NCBI GenBank assembly: GCA_963082715.1
Contig: OY720456.1
Span: 9,579,610-9,643,609, forward strand
Source of the DNA: Harpalus rubripes
Taxonomy: Eukaryota; Arthropoda; Insecta; Coleoptera; Carabidae
DNA length: 64,000 nt
Direction of reading: 5' to 3'
Shown: piece by piece, positions 1-11,450 of the stretch
How positions within the stretch are numbered: position 1 is the stretch's first letter
Layout of the letters: each line of letters begins with the position of its first letter
Position numbers and translations under genes: made by a program
Notes under the pieces: model-generated
Seen by the model: only the letters and a program-made list of their open reading frames with translations
Database searches by the model: none
What the model was told of the DNA's origin: nothing

Positions 1-1085
1 ATTACAACGCCACCTTTCGGTGTTACAATAAATTTAATCAAAGCTAGATTAATAATTATGATTCCGAAAGTGATGATGTCAAAATTGAGCGGGAATTACA
101 AAACCTGAAAGTAGGCTTCCGGTTTCTCAAATGCAGATTGTTATGAACGAATCGTAATGCCCCAAATTTAAAGAGCTGTCATCTGTCACGCATAAATACA
201 AAATTTTGTTAAAATTAAAAATTCATTCGTATAAAGCTAATTTTATAAGAATATGATAATGTTTTATATTGTAATCTATTGATAAAATTAAAAATGCATT
301 AGGAATGGAAAATAAAAGAGCAGGTATGCAAAAATTGAAAAGTAAAATATCACATAAAAATATATTTGTCATATAAAATATAAACAATATACATAATGTT
401 ACTGAATTACAATTTGTTGATTGTTGTAAAATATTTCTTCTCCTATTAACGGATGTTGAAAATTTGTCAATGCCCCACAAACTTTAAATATTATTGATGC
501 ATAAGGCATTAAAAAAAAAATTGATTCTTCTTATGGCCCTTTCTACATGAATTCTAGGCTCTTGCAATATTTTTGGTTTTTGAATTTGTTCCACTGTAAA
601 CTGTAGTGTCGTCAAAAATGGTGGTATATTTAAATTAACACCTGGTGGCAAAAGTTCGGCTATTAAAAAACCTTTGTCAGCTTATATTAAATCATCAGCA
701 AGAAAGCGACTGACAACTCCACAGTGAGTAAATAATTTTTTGTCGGAGACAGACCCCGGGTACAAACTCCTACTAGTCCTTTTAACGTCTGCGTATGTTT
801 ATCAGAACTATACGAGCGCAGAGGAAATTTGTAATAGTGTATAAAAACGCATACAAATATATGACCATTATTGTATTCAATTATAAAAAATAAATAAAAT
901 AAAAATGTATTAAGTTTGCCACTCCTCCCCCCCAATTTATAGTGTTATTTTATAGAAAACTAAATCAGCATATAAAAACATTTAATTGGTGCATAATAAA
1001 GCGTAATATTTACAATAAAATTCATAATTTTCAATATTTAATATATCATTATCTTGATCACCCATCATTCTCTTTCTTCAATGGA
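1..1085. other. AT-rich stretch, nothing recognised
   Basis: No coding region, RNA gene or complete mobile element was recognised. The reading frames here are short and lysine/isoleucine/phenylalanine rich, as expected from AT-rich noncoding DNA. Confidence 0.5.
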
Positions 1086-1480
1086 AAAAGCGCAATGAAA
1101 ATTTGTGGTAGCGCATAAGAGCGCATAAGTATTCAAATACAGTAGCTACCTTCAAATTTTTAAAAATTAAAAAAAAATCAGCATTAATGTAGCCCCCCCG
1201 AGATTCAAATATATATGTATCCTGAACATGATTGGCGCATTAATAGTTTGCACTGGCGCATAGTAGCGCATATGTTTATCAAGCCATACATAACAATAAA
1301 AAACATATTTATCAATTTGGGGGGGCTACCCATTAAGTTGGCCGCCCCATTAAAAAAATAAAGAAATACAGAAACTATAAGAGCGCATAAAAAAGTAAAG
1401 GTGGTGCATACAAGCGCATGAAAGGCGCAATTGGTCACATTAATTTGTTATTATTAATTCCGACTTGGGGGGGCCAACTT
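1086..1480. repeat. GCGCATA-motif cluster with poly-G/poly-C hairpin arms
   Basis: The word GCGCA(T/A) recurs about nine times in roughly 350 bases (for example near 1111, 1121, 1235, 1256, 1265, 1382, 1416 and 1424). A C-run followed by GAG at about 1193 and its G-run partner at about 1318 (ending in GCTACC) form inverted arms, and a third G-run lies near 1467. This looks like the remains of a short structured repeat. The family is not recognised. Confidence 0.4.
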
Positions 1481-1798
1481 CACCTACCTCAGTTCTCTGC
1501 CAGTTTTTGCGTACGGTTTTTCCTCTGGCATGAAGAAGAGAATCTTCGGAGAATATGCATCCTCTCCGTCCTAGTTAATGCCGGGCGATGCATAAGACCT
1601 CTTTCCATAATTTCCAAATTTGACTATTTATAAGGTTATAGCAACAAGCTCAGCTAACTCACTCCATGTAGTCCGGATGCGGTATTTCGCTACCGAAAAT
1701 CGGTCACTTCAGTATCTAAGGAGTGAGAAATATTTGATGTAATGTTTTATATAATTATTGTGTATTAATTATTTATATTACGTATTTGGTTTGGACAC

Positions 1799-1932
<134 letters not shown>

Positions 1933-1934
1933 TA

Positions 1935-2598
1935 ACAATTTTTATTCATTTACTATTGAGGAAGAAATAAATGTTACTATTAAAAAATAAATATGAATTA
2001 ATATGATGAAATATTGGATAAGAAAATATAGATAATACTTACATTGAAAATCGAAAAAAGTAATAATAGCTACATGCAAAGAAAATACAATATAGCGGGA
2101 GGTACCACATCAAATTTTATTTTCAGTAGGTAATACCTATTTACTAATAATATTGCCATTTAAATAAATGAATTTACAATATGCTAATAGCAAAAATTTA
2201 AAACATATAATTTTACTTTACACAAATTACTAGTTAGCGTTATACGAGTAATAACATTTGCATAAAGAAATAAATTATTCTATTTTAATGTAAATCTGTA
2301 TCTAGTTAAAATGCAATAAATAATTTTTATATCACGTTCATAATTATAATTATTATGAGCAATTATATTTGAATACAATGCGTTTATTATATTCAATTAC
2401 CATTGGTAATTAATAATAACGCAAGCCTGCAATTATAGGAAAGTGTGAAAAGAAATGTAATTTACTAACATTCTTTCAGAAAAAATTGTTTAGCTATTAC
2501 TGCTTTCAATTATATACGTGCGTTATCTAAAATAATCCATAAATTATTGACAAAGATAAAACACTGCTAGTCAACTGCTCGCTAATCTTCCTTATACT
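1935..2598. other. AT-rich spacer
   Basis: Low-complexity AT-rich DNA before the TA-flanked TIR element that starts at 2600. Nothing coding was seen. Confidence 0.4.
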
Positions 2599-3069
2599 AT
2601 GTTCCGTAAATCAACCAAAAAACCAGTATCTTGATTCCGGGTACACCATGGTTCCTGAATATTTTCATCTATTTCTGGACAGATTGACATTGAATCATAT
2701 GACAATTAAAATTGACACAACCTAAGAAAACTAAAAATTAACCAAATGAATGATAACGTTGAATAATGCCAATAAAAATAACACAATTAACAATACATCA
2801 AATATAAATAATATTTTCATACTTAAATCTAAAATAATTATTAGTAATACCACTAAAAATGCGGTTTAGAAATTTGACATTGACGGATATGGTTTTGATT
2901 GTTAAGATGGTTTGAAAGTAGCGGTAGTGGGGGTAAAAATACAAGAGAAACCAGGATTATTTCGTGGTTGCCGTGGCCGGACTTTTTATCAACTTTTTTC
3001 AGGAACCGCGTTCCAAATAGAAACAGGTAAATAATTTCAGGACTTACGGAACACAAAACCGTAAATCTG

Positions 3070-3921
3070 TGGTGGAACTCTGCTCTCTAGCGTAGCGATA
3101 GTATGACGTAAAAGTGACGTAGAATTGCGATTTTGGTACTCTACTAGATCTTTTCCATCGCTTCAATTCGTTCCCCTTGCCCCTGCGAAAGCGACAGTTT
3201 CGAAACGAGCGCAATGTGCTCTATCCTTTACAAAGTAATGCGAATATGCATTAGTCAGACAGAGAAGGGTTGTAGGAGCACATGTACCGACAACCCGGCA
3301 TTTCAAAACAAGTGTCGACAGCAAACAGGCTGAATGTTTCATAGAATTTAGAATTGTCAAGGTACAAAACAAATTTAATTATATATATAATGTTATTGAT
3401 AATTTTATTAATTGTTTATCGTGTATTAGTTAGAGAAATAAAGGTTATATTTATGTAAACAAAACATTTGGCGCTAAGCATAAACGGGTATACATTTTTA
3501 CAACAAATATTTAAAAGTAAAATGATATAAAAAATATAGTCCAGTAATGGATTAAAAAATATAATTATACTTTACAAATTGATATATTTTAGAAATATTA
3601 TGTAAAACCATAAAATATCAATATTTTCAATAATGTTATAGTAGATATTTTTATTTGTATATTTATTTATTTAGATGAAAGTGAACAGACGGAACAGACA
3701 TTTAAGACTTGTAATGATTGACACTATCTCACTAAAAATGTCGGCGATAACTTCAAACTAACGGGAAAAATCCCTAAAAGTGATTCAGTGAGTTTGTATT
3801 TATCGCATTATATCGAAAATACACGAAGTGGATTGCGACTGTTGAGTAGAGTACCAATATCGAAGCTGCTAGCTTGACGTCATACTATCGCATCGCAATA
3901 CAGCAGAGTTGCACCACTGGT
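3070..3921. mobile_element. TIR element with 10-bp target duplication (Mutator-like)
   Basis: Imperfect terminal inverted repeats begin TGGTGGAACTCTGC on the left and ACCAGTGGTGCAACTCTGC on the right (reverse complement), and stay alignable for about 75 bp (GCGATAGTATGACGT, TTGGTACTCTAC). CGTAAATCTG is duplicated at 3060-3069 and 3922-3931, and the uninterrupted copy at 57062 carries the related site once. A 9-10 bp duplication suggests Mutator-like elements, but no transposase is present, so the superfamily is an inference. Confidence 0.6.
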
Positions 3922-3948
3922 CGTAAATCTGGTCGAACCGCTTGCGTG

Positions 3949-4920
3949 AAGGCCTTGTCACACTAGAAGTCTTTGACTTGTCACGCATTATCTATGACTT
4001 CGGTTCATATCGCTGACTTACTCCAGTGTGATAGCTACAAGGAAGTCATGGATCCTGTTGTCAGATGAAATGGAATCGGTTTCATTTCCTCTATTTATGC
4101 TGACTTCTCTACTGCGCATGCGCAACTGTCACTGAAGTACAAGAATGTAACTTTACGGAGTAAAATATAACTGGAGAATCATCAGATGTTGACATTTTCT
4201 TGTTTGATGCGTATAAAATTAATATGCTTGCCCACAATGGACCTTTTCAATTTAACGGCTATCTCTTACTATCACTGCAAATAGTAAGAAAATGACGCGA
4301 ACAACTGCCAGTTGGGCTGTCAAACGAAACGTCAAAAATATTGCAGTTATTAAAATACCTGCATTCTCATCGAAAAGTTGCATCGTTAAACATTTTACCT
4401 TCAATAAAAGCTTTTGTAACTTATTTCGACTAGATATTTTAAAGTTATCTGAGATATTCTCACATTTTACGTCAATTTTTTTTAGAATCAAGCGTCATAC
4501 ACCTCAGTTGTTCTTACTATGCGCAGATCCCCATTGCGCAAATCTTCTATCTTTTTAAATTGAAAAGGTCCATTGCATTATTTTTCCATCGTTTTCAATC
4601 ATTTTACTTGAAATAATTTGATATATCAAACATATTTATTGCTGACTTCTCTACTGCGCATGTTTTTGTTTGATGTGCATAAAATTATTATGCTTGCCCA
4701 CAATTGCATTATTTTTCCATCGTTTTCATTCATTTTACTTGAAATAATTTGATATATGAAATATGTTGTCATTAAAGAAACCATCTCATAACCAAGTATG
4801 AAAATCCACTAAAAGTCAGAGAAAACGATTGTTCGAATTTGCAATGACATAGATCGAGTTGGTCATACAAAATAAGTCAGCGAAAAAGTCAGAGATATGA
4901 TTGTAGTGTGATAAGGCCTT
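3949..4920. mobile_element. TIR element (AAGGCCTTGTCACACTA ends)
   Basis: Inverted ends AAGGCCTTGTCACACTA (left) and AAGGCCTTATCACACTA (right, reverse complement) enclose about 970 bp. The interior holds a partial direct duplication: the segment with TGCTGACTTCTCTACTGCGCATG near 4099 recurs near 4642, each followed by TATGCTTGCCCACAA. A second MITE (4239-4571) has inserted in the first of these copies. No coding region was seen and the superfamily is unassigned. Confidence 0.55.
4239..4571. mobile_element. Short MITE with GGACCTTTTCAATTTAA TIRs, copy 1
   Basis: The termini are GGACCTTTTCAATTTAA and its reverse complement, flanked by AT on each side. The neighbouring duplicate at about 4691-4710 reads CCCACAATTGCATT without the insert and so shows the empty site. 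A close copy is at 31269-31591 and a diverged inverted one at about 28875-29220. Confidence 0.7.
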
Positions 4921-4931
4921 TGCAGAACATA

Positions 4932-6542
4932 CTACTAAACACTTGTTCATGCAACCAGTCATCTTTATTACGAATGAAATATTTAGGACACTGTAACTCA
5001 AAAACAAATAAAAACATATCCTAATAAAGAAAGTGGAAATATGTACTTCAAAATAATTTTATTAGTATAAAATCTGTATCTGTATTTTTTTATCACTTTG
5101 TAAAATTTAAGTACAAAACTAAACAATACAAGCAAAAATTGTAGATTGTATTAACTAACACATACATTCATATATACAATATACAATAATTTATTACAAT
5201 ATTATTATAAATACTAGAATAAGAGATATCAGTTCTATTTTTGCACTGTCGAAGATATAAAAACTAGCCATTGGGATATCACCACATTCTTGATCAAAAT
5301 AATATTTTTGAACAAAGTCACATCATAAATATTTACAATATATTGCATCCATTTTATAGAATTAATAAATAAATAAATTAAAACACCTAACCAATTTAAA
5401 TTAGCAACAATATTATTTTGTTTTTATATATTTTTAAAAAAATTCAAATGTATATAACAAATAAACATTATTATTTTCTATTGTTTCAATAGTAATATTT
5501 GTTTTGAATTTGTTTGAATAGAAAATAATGTATACTTTTTCATGTAGAAAATAATAAACAATATAAAATTAAAATGTCGGATGCAATATCATAGTGTAAA
5601 CAAGCAAAAACAACAACAATACTTTTACAATAACATACTTTCTAAATGTAAATAATGTTAAATTAATAGATATTTATGCTACAAGAGATGTAGGTACCAT
5701 TTACTAATCGAGGACGATTTTACGCCCGAGCGACAGCGAGGGCTAGCAAATAAGTTTGAGAGTGGTCAAATGTTGCATATAAGATTTTTTCCACTCCCTA
5801 TGATTTATTTTTTACCTGTTCATTTTCACTGCAAGATATGTCAAGGCTGTCAAGGAATACAGTTGAAAATTGATATATTAAAAAAAAGAATCTAAGTATT
5901 CCACGGAAAATTTAAAAAGAAAAACGCTGTCAACGATAACTTTTGAATGGAAATATTTATGAAATGAGAACAATTTGACAGATTTTAAATTCAAAATTAT
6001 AAACATGAATAAATATTTGACACAAGTTTAAAATATCTAACTGTTGGTATTTCACAAAAAGGGAGGTAAGTTCAGCTGTAGGAAAGTAAGGACAATCCCT
6101 ACTTCCCGTCGCTAATAGATACCAATATCTTGACAGTAAAATAAACATACATCCCTACAAACAATGTTCTAACAGCATACTTACGATATTAGGAGGGGGA
6201 AAAACACATTTTCAATATATCACAACGTTCTATTTATATTAAATTTAAAAAAAAATTATGAGACAATTATTTAAAATTCGACAAACAATTAAATATTTTT
6301 AGAAAACTTGAAATAATAATTAAAATTGAATAGATCTCAAAATAATTATAGTTAATAAATACAATGTTGGCATTAATGTTCTCATTGTTGTTAACCTTTC
6401 TAATAAAAAAAAAATGTTTAGAAATCTGTTCTAGTTATAATTATAATATTATTGCAATAATTTCTATAAATAATTTGTTTTGAGAATATGCAAAACAGCG
6501 ATGATGTTACAAATATGTAATGAAATAGTAAACAAAATAGAC
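4932..6542. other. AT-rich spacer, nothing recognised
   Basis: No exon, RNA gene or bounded element could be supported here. The longest frames are low-complexity. Confidence 0.4.
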
Positions 6543-6543
6543 A

Positions 6544-7063
6544 TACCGGGTGCCTACTTTTATTTTGACCTACAGGAAATACAATTTTTTTATTTCGCTT
6601 TAAGTTTTGACCTATTGGTCATATAGTGAAAATATAAATACAAAAGATGTTCAGGATTAAAAACTGCATCCAATAGACTCATTGATATTAAACGTTTTGT
6701 TCACGAAATAAAAGTAAATTAAATTGACATTTCTAACCTGTTTACAGAGCTTGCGCTATCGAATTTCCAGCTGAATACCATTTTACACGATGAACTTTTT
6801 TATTTGTTGTTAGTCTGTCCATTTTAATAATAATGAATCAAGATATAACCATAATTTAATAATTAAATATCAAACTTGACAGTTTGAAGTATTACAACAT
6901 GGACTAAACAATAAACAGTGTTCTCATGGCACTCTGTAAACTAGTTAAAAATGTCAATTTTAATTTACGTTTATTGTACTGTAAAATCAATAGGTCAAAA
7001 TTTAGAGCGTAAAAAAATAACATGGTATTTCCTATAAGTCAAAAAAAAAATAGACACCCGGTA
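6544..7063. mobile_element. TIR element with TACCGGGTGYCTAYTTTT ends
   Basis: Left end TACCGGGTGCCTACTTTTATT and right end (reverse complement) TACCGGGTGTCTATTTTTTT are inverted repeats that continue into a shared AGGAAATAC word. The interior also has inverted words (GACCTATTGGTCA near 6610 and AATAGGTCAAAATTTA near 6990). No transposase was seen. A TA target is possible because the TIR itself begins with TA. Confidence 0.55.
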
Positions 7064-7496
7064 TAAGAAAATAAAATAAAAGCACAGACAGGGCACCATT
7101 TTATAGGTATTTTTTAAAAATATTGTAAAATCTATTATTATTGAAAATTGGAGTTATGTGCACATATATGAGAGTTACGCTAGAATTATTAAGAAAAACC
7201 GTGGAAACAAAATTTGAATTTCGATTTTAAAGAGTTATTTATTTGTCATTTGAAATTAAGTTACAAAAGTTAATAAAAACTGAAAATTTGAAATTAACCA
7301 GACAGCATTTTTGAATCTTGATTTATTATATGATTTCAATTTATTAGTGCAGAGAATGTTTAAATTCAGTTTTTAATAAACAAAGCGTCTTCCTTAGCTA
7401 AAATTTATTTGAACGAAAAAAAGAAATTATGTTCATCATCAAAAAGAAATAGGTTTACCTCCTACAGTCCTTAACAGAATAGTTATTTGTGTATTA
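7064..7496. other. AT-rich spacer
   Basis: AT-rich DNA between a MITE and a compact hairpin. No gene was recognised. Confidence 0.4.
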
Positions 7497-7563
7497 GAGC
7501 GCAAAATGGGACGTTGTCGATTGAGAGGCATTCTCTCGAAATCGACAATGTCCACTTGCGCTC
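7497..7563. repeat. 67-nt near-perfect hairpin
   Basis: GAGCGCAA at 7497 pairs with TTGCGCTC ending at 7563. Inside this, a GTTGTCGATT arm pairs with an AATCGACAAT arm, and a GAGAG/CTCTC stem closes a tiny loop near 7528. It stands out in AT-rich surroundings. It could be a miniature foldback repeat or a transcribed hairpin, and the sequence alone cannot decide. Confidence 0.6.
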
Positions 7564-7569
7564 GAAACA

Positions 7570-9485
7570 CACACAAATTTTTTTCTACAGTTGCCGCAAT
7601 GGTTTCTCCGCCATAAAAAATAAAATGTACACTTTGTACTTACTATCGTTATTTTCCATTCTTCTTGAGCTATTCCTTCTATCTAATCTAAGGATTTTAT
7701 AGTTTTGTTTTTGTAAATGAATGCCCTATTTTATTTTCACAGCCGTACGACATTTTGTTTGTTTATGTAATATACCAACAGAGCAGTTATGTGTCAGATT
7801 GACTTGTAAAGGTGGTAAATGTGAAACTACAGTGCCATTAGTTCCTGACTAAACCTTTCTATTAAGAATGTAGAAAAGTGACATTTCTCAACATAGTATA
7901 TTTAGAAATGTGGACAGCAAGCGTTTTTCTACTTTGTCGCGCGTGAGTGACATTTTGCGTTAACAAAAGAAAGCGTAAATGGTTACTTTGTATATAGACT
8001 GTAGAAAAAAGAATATTGCTACTGTTATGAAAATAAATGAAAAACGCAAAAGAGCCACTTATGCAGTAATAGAGAATTAACTGAAGATTAAACCCTAATA
8101 TATTAATAAAATCATACACGATCACCTGCATTTTGAAGATGTGCAGAAAAAGAGAATGTTAATGCAATTCATGATTATTTTAGAAGCATTCTGAAAGAAG
8201 ATTGGTTATTAGATATTAAGAAGTGGAAAGAAAGAGGGTGAAATGTATTATTGTTGAAGGAAACTACTTTGAACATAATATAAAAATGTTTTATTACGTA
8301 AAATGAAATATTAATTATTATTTTTCCAAAATATAAACAAATTCAACGCACGTACAAATTTAGAAACAGAATTTGTAAGTTAGGGACTGCCTATCATTTT
8401 TTTATTGATATTAAGAATCGTAAGAATGGTGCATTGATGTGCAAAATATGTGATAATAACAATTACAATTGAAATGAAATGTCGATAAAAACATCGTTAT
8501 GGAAATGAAATATGCATGAATGAGCAAACATTTATAAAGAAAGGTGAAATGCGCAATGAAATATGCTTTATGAAATTAAGTGAAATGATAAAAACGAATG
8601 AAATGAATAAATGAATAATGATAAAGAAACGCTGATTGTGTTCATGAAGTTTGATGATGTGAATTATGAATTATTTAAAATGAGTTGAAAAGTTGATAAT
8701 GATGGTATTTGATGAGAATATTTGAAAGTTTATTCGAAAGAAAAGTTTTATGAATTAAATTTGTAAAGATATAAAAATGTGAAGGTCAGTACCAAACTTT
8801 TTTAGAGAGTTTAAGAAAAAATAGAAACCCATGCATATAAAAAATGAAATTTTTAAAATTATTAATATGTGGCTTAGTTCAATTTGCTTTCTTCATAATA
8901 TGCTATTATTCTTAAATGAATGTGACATATGAACATGTGATGATGATAAATGATATTAATTACTAATTATGACGATCAGATATTTATAATAAGAATGTAA
9001 TAATGACTAAGAAATAGAAAATAAAAAATGTATCGAAAAATAATAATTTGAAAATGTTAAAATAAAATTATATGCGTTTTGTTTATGGGCGAAGGCGATT
9101 AGTGAAATTTACTATCCTTGAAATGTTACATGGGGGAGACGGATTAGTGAGTGAAATAAGATTATTAAATATAGCTAGGTACTCTACTTAAAGGAAGAAA
9201 GAAATAAATAACACGAATGAAAATAGACAATAACATGGTATCAATAAATGAGAAAAGTAAATATAGAAATTATTGCAATGAATTCATCATTTTCTTTGTA
9301 CTTATATGTTACTGCAAAAGTTTCTGAGTTCCGATCCTTTCATCAACCTTACCTCATAGGCGCCAACTCTATGGGCCCTTCCAATAATTTACAAAGAGAG
9401 ACTTGTCCTCCCTTATAAATTACAGACTCTATATCCGTATTTAATTATTTGATTTTTGGAATATTCTTCTTTAATTAATAGCCTT
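7570..9485. other. AT-rich spacer with ATGAA-rich tract
   Basis: From about 8160 to 9060 the strand is rich in GAAATGA/AATGAAT-type words and runs of short open frames, giving marked A/G over T/C skew. No domain or splice structure was recognised. Confidence 0.4.
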
Positions 9486-9743
9486 AGGGCCGGTTTTATA
9501 AAAGTCCACTTAAATTTACTTCCAAAATAAATTTATTTAATTGAACATATACGAATGCGAAGCTACACGAGAATGCAGGCCTGAATGCTGATTTCATGAC
9601 GTCACAGCGAGAGGCTAACGACTGCATTGTAATCATAGGAAGTATACGGAATTTTTAACAAATACGCATGTAAAATGTGATTTATAAATACATACAACTA
9701 ATGTAATCAAATGTTATATAATTAACATTTTATTATAAAAAAA

Positions 9744-10004
9744 AATATATCATCACGGCATATTACCCATTGCTGGGTGCGCCAATCTGCTTTGTACGCA
9801 GATATCGGTAATGATGATGACATATTTGTACAGTGCGGGCGTTTACCAGGCGTTATCTCACGGACACTCATTGCTGGCGTGGAGAGTGCACAACAGGGGT
9901 CAATTTTGTGTCATTTAAAATTCGAAATATTTGGCGTCGGTCGGAATCGAACCCGGTTCCCCAAATTCGCGACCAGGCACTCAGGCACGCGGCCACGAGA
10001 CCCC
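9744..10004 (-). mobile_element. tRNA-derived SINE, copy 1
   Basis: Read on the minus strand the copy starts with a tRNA-like head of about 72 nt (GGGGTCTCGTGGCC..). It contains an A-box-like TGGCCGCGTGCC and a perfect B box, GGTTCGATTCC (complement at 9942-9952). The body follows, ending ATGCCGTGATGATATATT with a T-rich tail. Two further copies at 17471-17709 and 46287-46532 share the same body. RNA polymerase III transcription is what the family would predict. Confidence 0.8.
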
Positions 10005-10054
10005 ATAATATTTTAATTATATGAATAAAAAATTAAATAATAAACGAATTATAA

Positions 10055-10372
10055 GACCCGATCCTACCAACGCTAGTTAAAGTGACATTTTATTTACTAT
10101 TAGTAAAGAATTAAACTGAAGCTCATTAGACGCGATACGAACAATATTTTTACCTTTCAGTTATAACTCTAACCAAAGGTGATAAGAACAATTTTGCAAC
10201 ATAACCGATGGTTAGCACTTACTGAGTTTACATGCAGTTTTTAAAATCGTTTTCAAAACATTTTAGTTTTGAATACACCATAAAAGCCGTTTTCATACTG
10301 TATACATGGTTTTAAAAACTGCATGTAAACTTAGTAAATGTTACTTTAACTAAAGGTGTTAGGAGAGGGCCT
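10055..10372. mobile_element. Short TIR element with inner hairpin
   Basis: The outer inverted words CTAGTTAAAGTGACATTT (left) and TTTAGTTAAAGTAACATTT (right, reverse complement) enclose a second, near-perfect palindrome. In it AGTTTACATGCAGTTTTTAA at 10225 pairs with the complement ending at 10331. This is a non-coding MITE-like repeat. Confidence 0.5.
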
Positions 10373-10536
10373 CCTAAAGAGAATAAATATACCATTACAA
10401 CTTATATTTTTTTTTTTGTTGTTTAAATGACACAAAAAATGTTAGTGATAAAATCACATTAAAATATACGATCACGATAGTGCAACTATTGGTAAATTTA
10501 TTCCATTTATAATACGTTTTTTAATTAAATTTTTTA

Positions 10537-10724
10537 TGCCCGGTTTCATCAACATCAAATTAATCTTCGAATAGCTTATTCATCGAATTAGAGAAAAATA
10601 TCGTATCGAAACTATAACACAAATGACGGTATTTATTCTAGCTGTTATATTTTGATGCGATATTTTTCTCTTATTCGACGAATAAACTATTCGAAGATTT
10701 ATTTGATGTTTGTAAAACCGGGCA
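10537..10724. mobile_element. PIF/Harbinger-type MITE with TTA target duplication
   Basis: The 188-bp palindromic element has ends TGCCCGGTTTCATCAACATC and TGCCCGGTTTTACAAACATC (reverse complement). Both arms continue through CTTCGAATAG. TTA occurs directly on both sides (10534-10536 and 10725-10727), the 3-bp target typical of PIF/Harbinger. There is no coding capacity. Confidence 0.75.
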
Positions 10725-10863
10725 TTAGTCATATAAATAAAATTAAAATTATATATTTGAATAGTTACTTACGAGTTGTATGTATTTATAAATCACATTT
10801 TACAAACCTATTTGTTAAAAATTCCGTATATATTTCCTATACTTACTATTAGTGATATGCAAC

Positions 10864-11151
10864 TAAAAAATTCCTGCAAGGAATTTTGTTTTTTCCAGGG
10901 AAAATTCCCGGAAATTCTTGCAATTACGATTTGCAGGGAAAAATATCTGGCTTTTTTCCCGGATTTATTTTTTGAAATTTATTTTAGATAATATTATACC
11001 TTGACACCTGTTCTTTTGCTTTACACGTTTGTTACCTACTCTTACTCCGTCAACAAATATTGTGATGCTACATAATATTTGAAATGACTTGGAGACTTAT
11101 CAAAAAAAAAATGTTGGGAATTTCCTTTGGAATTTCCAGGAATTTTTTCTC
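10864..11151. repeat. Inverted AAAAAATTCCTG repeat
   Basis: AAAAAATTCCTGCAAGGAATTT at the left is mirrored by GAAATTCC and AGGAATTTTTTC at the right, giving TIR-like ends and several internal GGGAAAATTCCC palindromes. It is a probable MITE. The exact ends are uncertain. Confidence 0.4.
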
Positions 11152-11338
11152 ATCATTCAAATTCGGGAATTTACTCATTACTACTTACTATGCAGTCGTT
11201 CGCCTCTCGCTGTGACATTCTGCATAGAGAGGGGATAAGCATTCAAGCCTTTATTCTCGTGTGGCCTCGACGAATCAGTTTTCATGTTATTACGAAATTA
11301 AATTCATTGCTGTCAAAAATCAAGCTGCATTTCTTCAT

Positions 11339-11344
11339 TTTATT
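11339..11344 (-). promoter_or_regulatory. Candidate polyadenylation signal AATAAA
   Basis: The minus-strand hexamer AATAAA lies about 107 bp beyond the stop codon of the protease exon. It falls inside the right arm of the foldback element at 9490-11389, so it may be transposon-derived. In such AT-rich DNA the hexamer alone is weak evidence. Confidence 0.35.
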
Positions 11345-11450
11345 AAAATTGCTTTGGAAGTAATTATAAATGGACCTTTATAAAACAGATTCATACAACC
11401 TTGTACGACGTTTTGATTCCTTCAAATTGGCGCCTATACCTTTCCTCAGT

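Larger units (their letters stand above)
2600..4929 (+). mobile_element. Mariner-type MITE (TGTTCCGTAA TIR), copy 1, with nested insertions
   Basis: The element starts TGTTCCGTAA and ends ..GAACA, with TA on both outer sides. The related copy at 57062-58433 has TIRs TGTTCCGTAA and TTACGGAACA, also flanked by TA, which is the usual Tc1/mariner target. Removing two inserts (3070-3921 and about 3949-4920) leaves roughly 500 bp that matches the 57062 copy in reverse orientation. There is no transposase, so it is a non-autonomous element. Confidence 0.7.
9490..11389. mobile_element. Long foldback TIR element just downstream of the protease stop codon
   Basis: The left arm (from about 9490, GGTTTTATAAAAGTCCACTT) and the right arm (ending about 11389, reverse complement TGTTTTATAAAGGTCCATTT) stay alignable for about 200 bp, including ACACGAGAAT, TTGAATGCT and CACAGCGAGAGGC. 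Four smaller repeats are nested inside: a tRNA-derived SINE (9744-10004), a hairpin element (10055-10372), a Harbinger-type MITE (10537-10724) and a TTCC-rich inverted repeat (10864-11151). The right arm ends about 60 bp beyond the stop codon of the trypsin gene. Confidence 0.6.

Noticed and set aside
9777..10024. Arg/His-rich short proteins in the SINE
   Set aside because: They overlap a tRNA-derived SINE present in three copies, and the frames are not conserved between copies.
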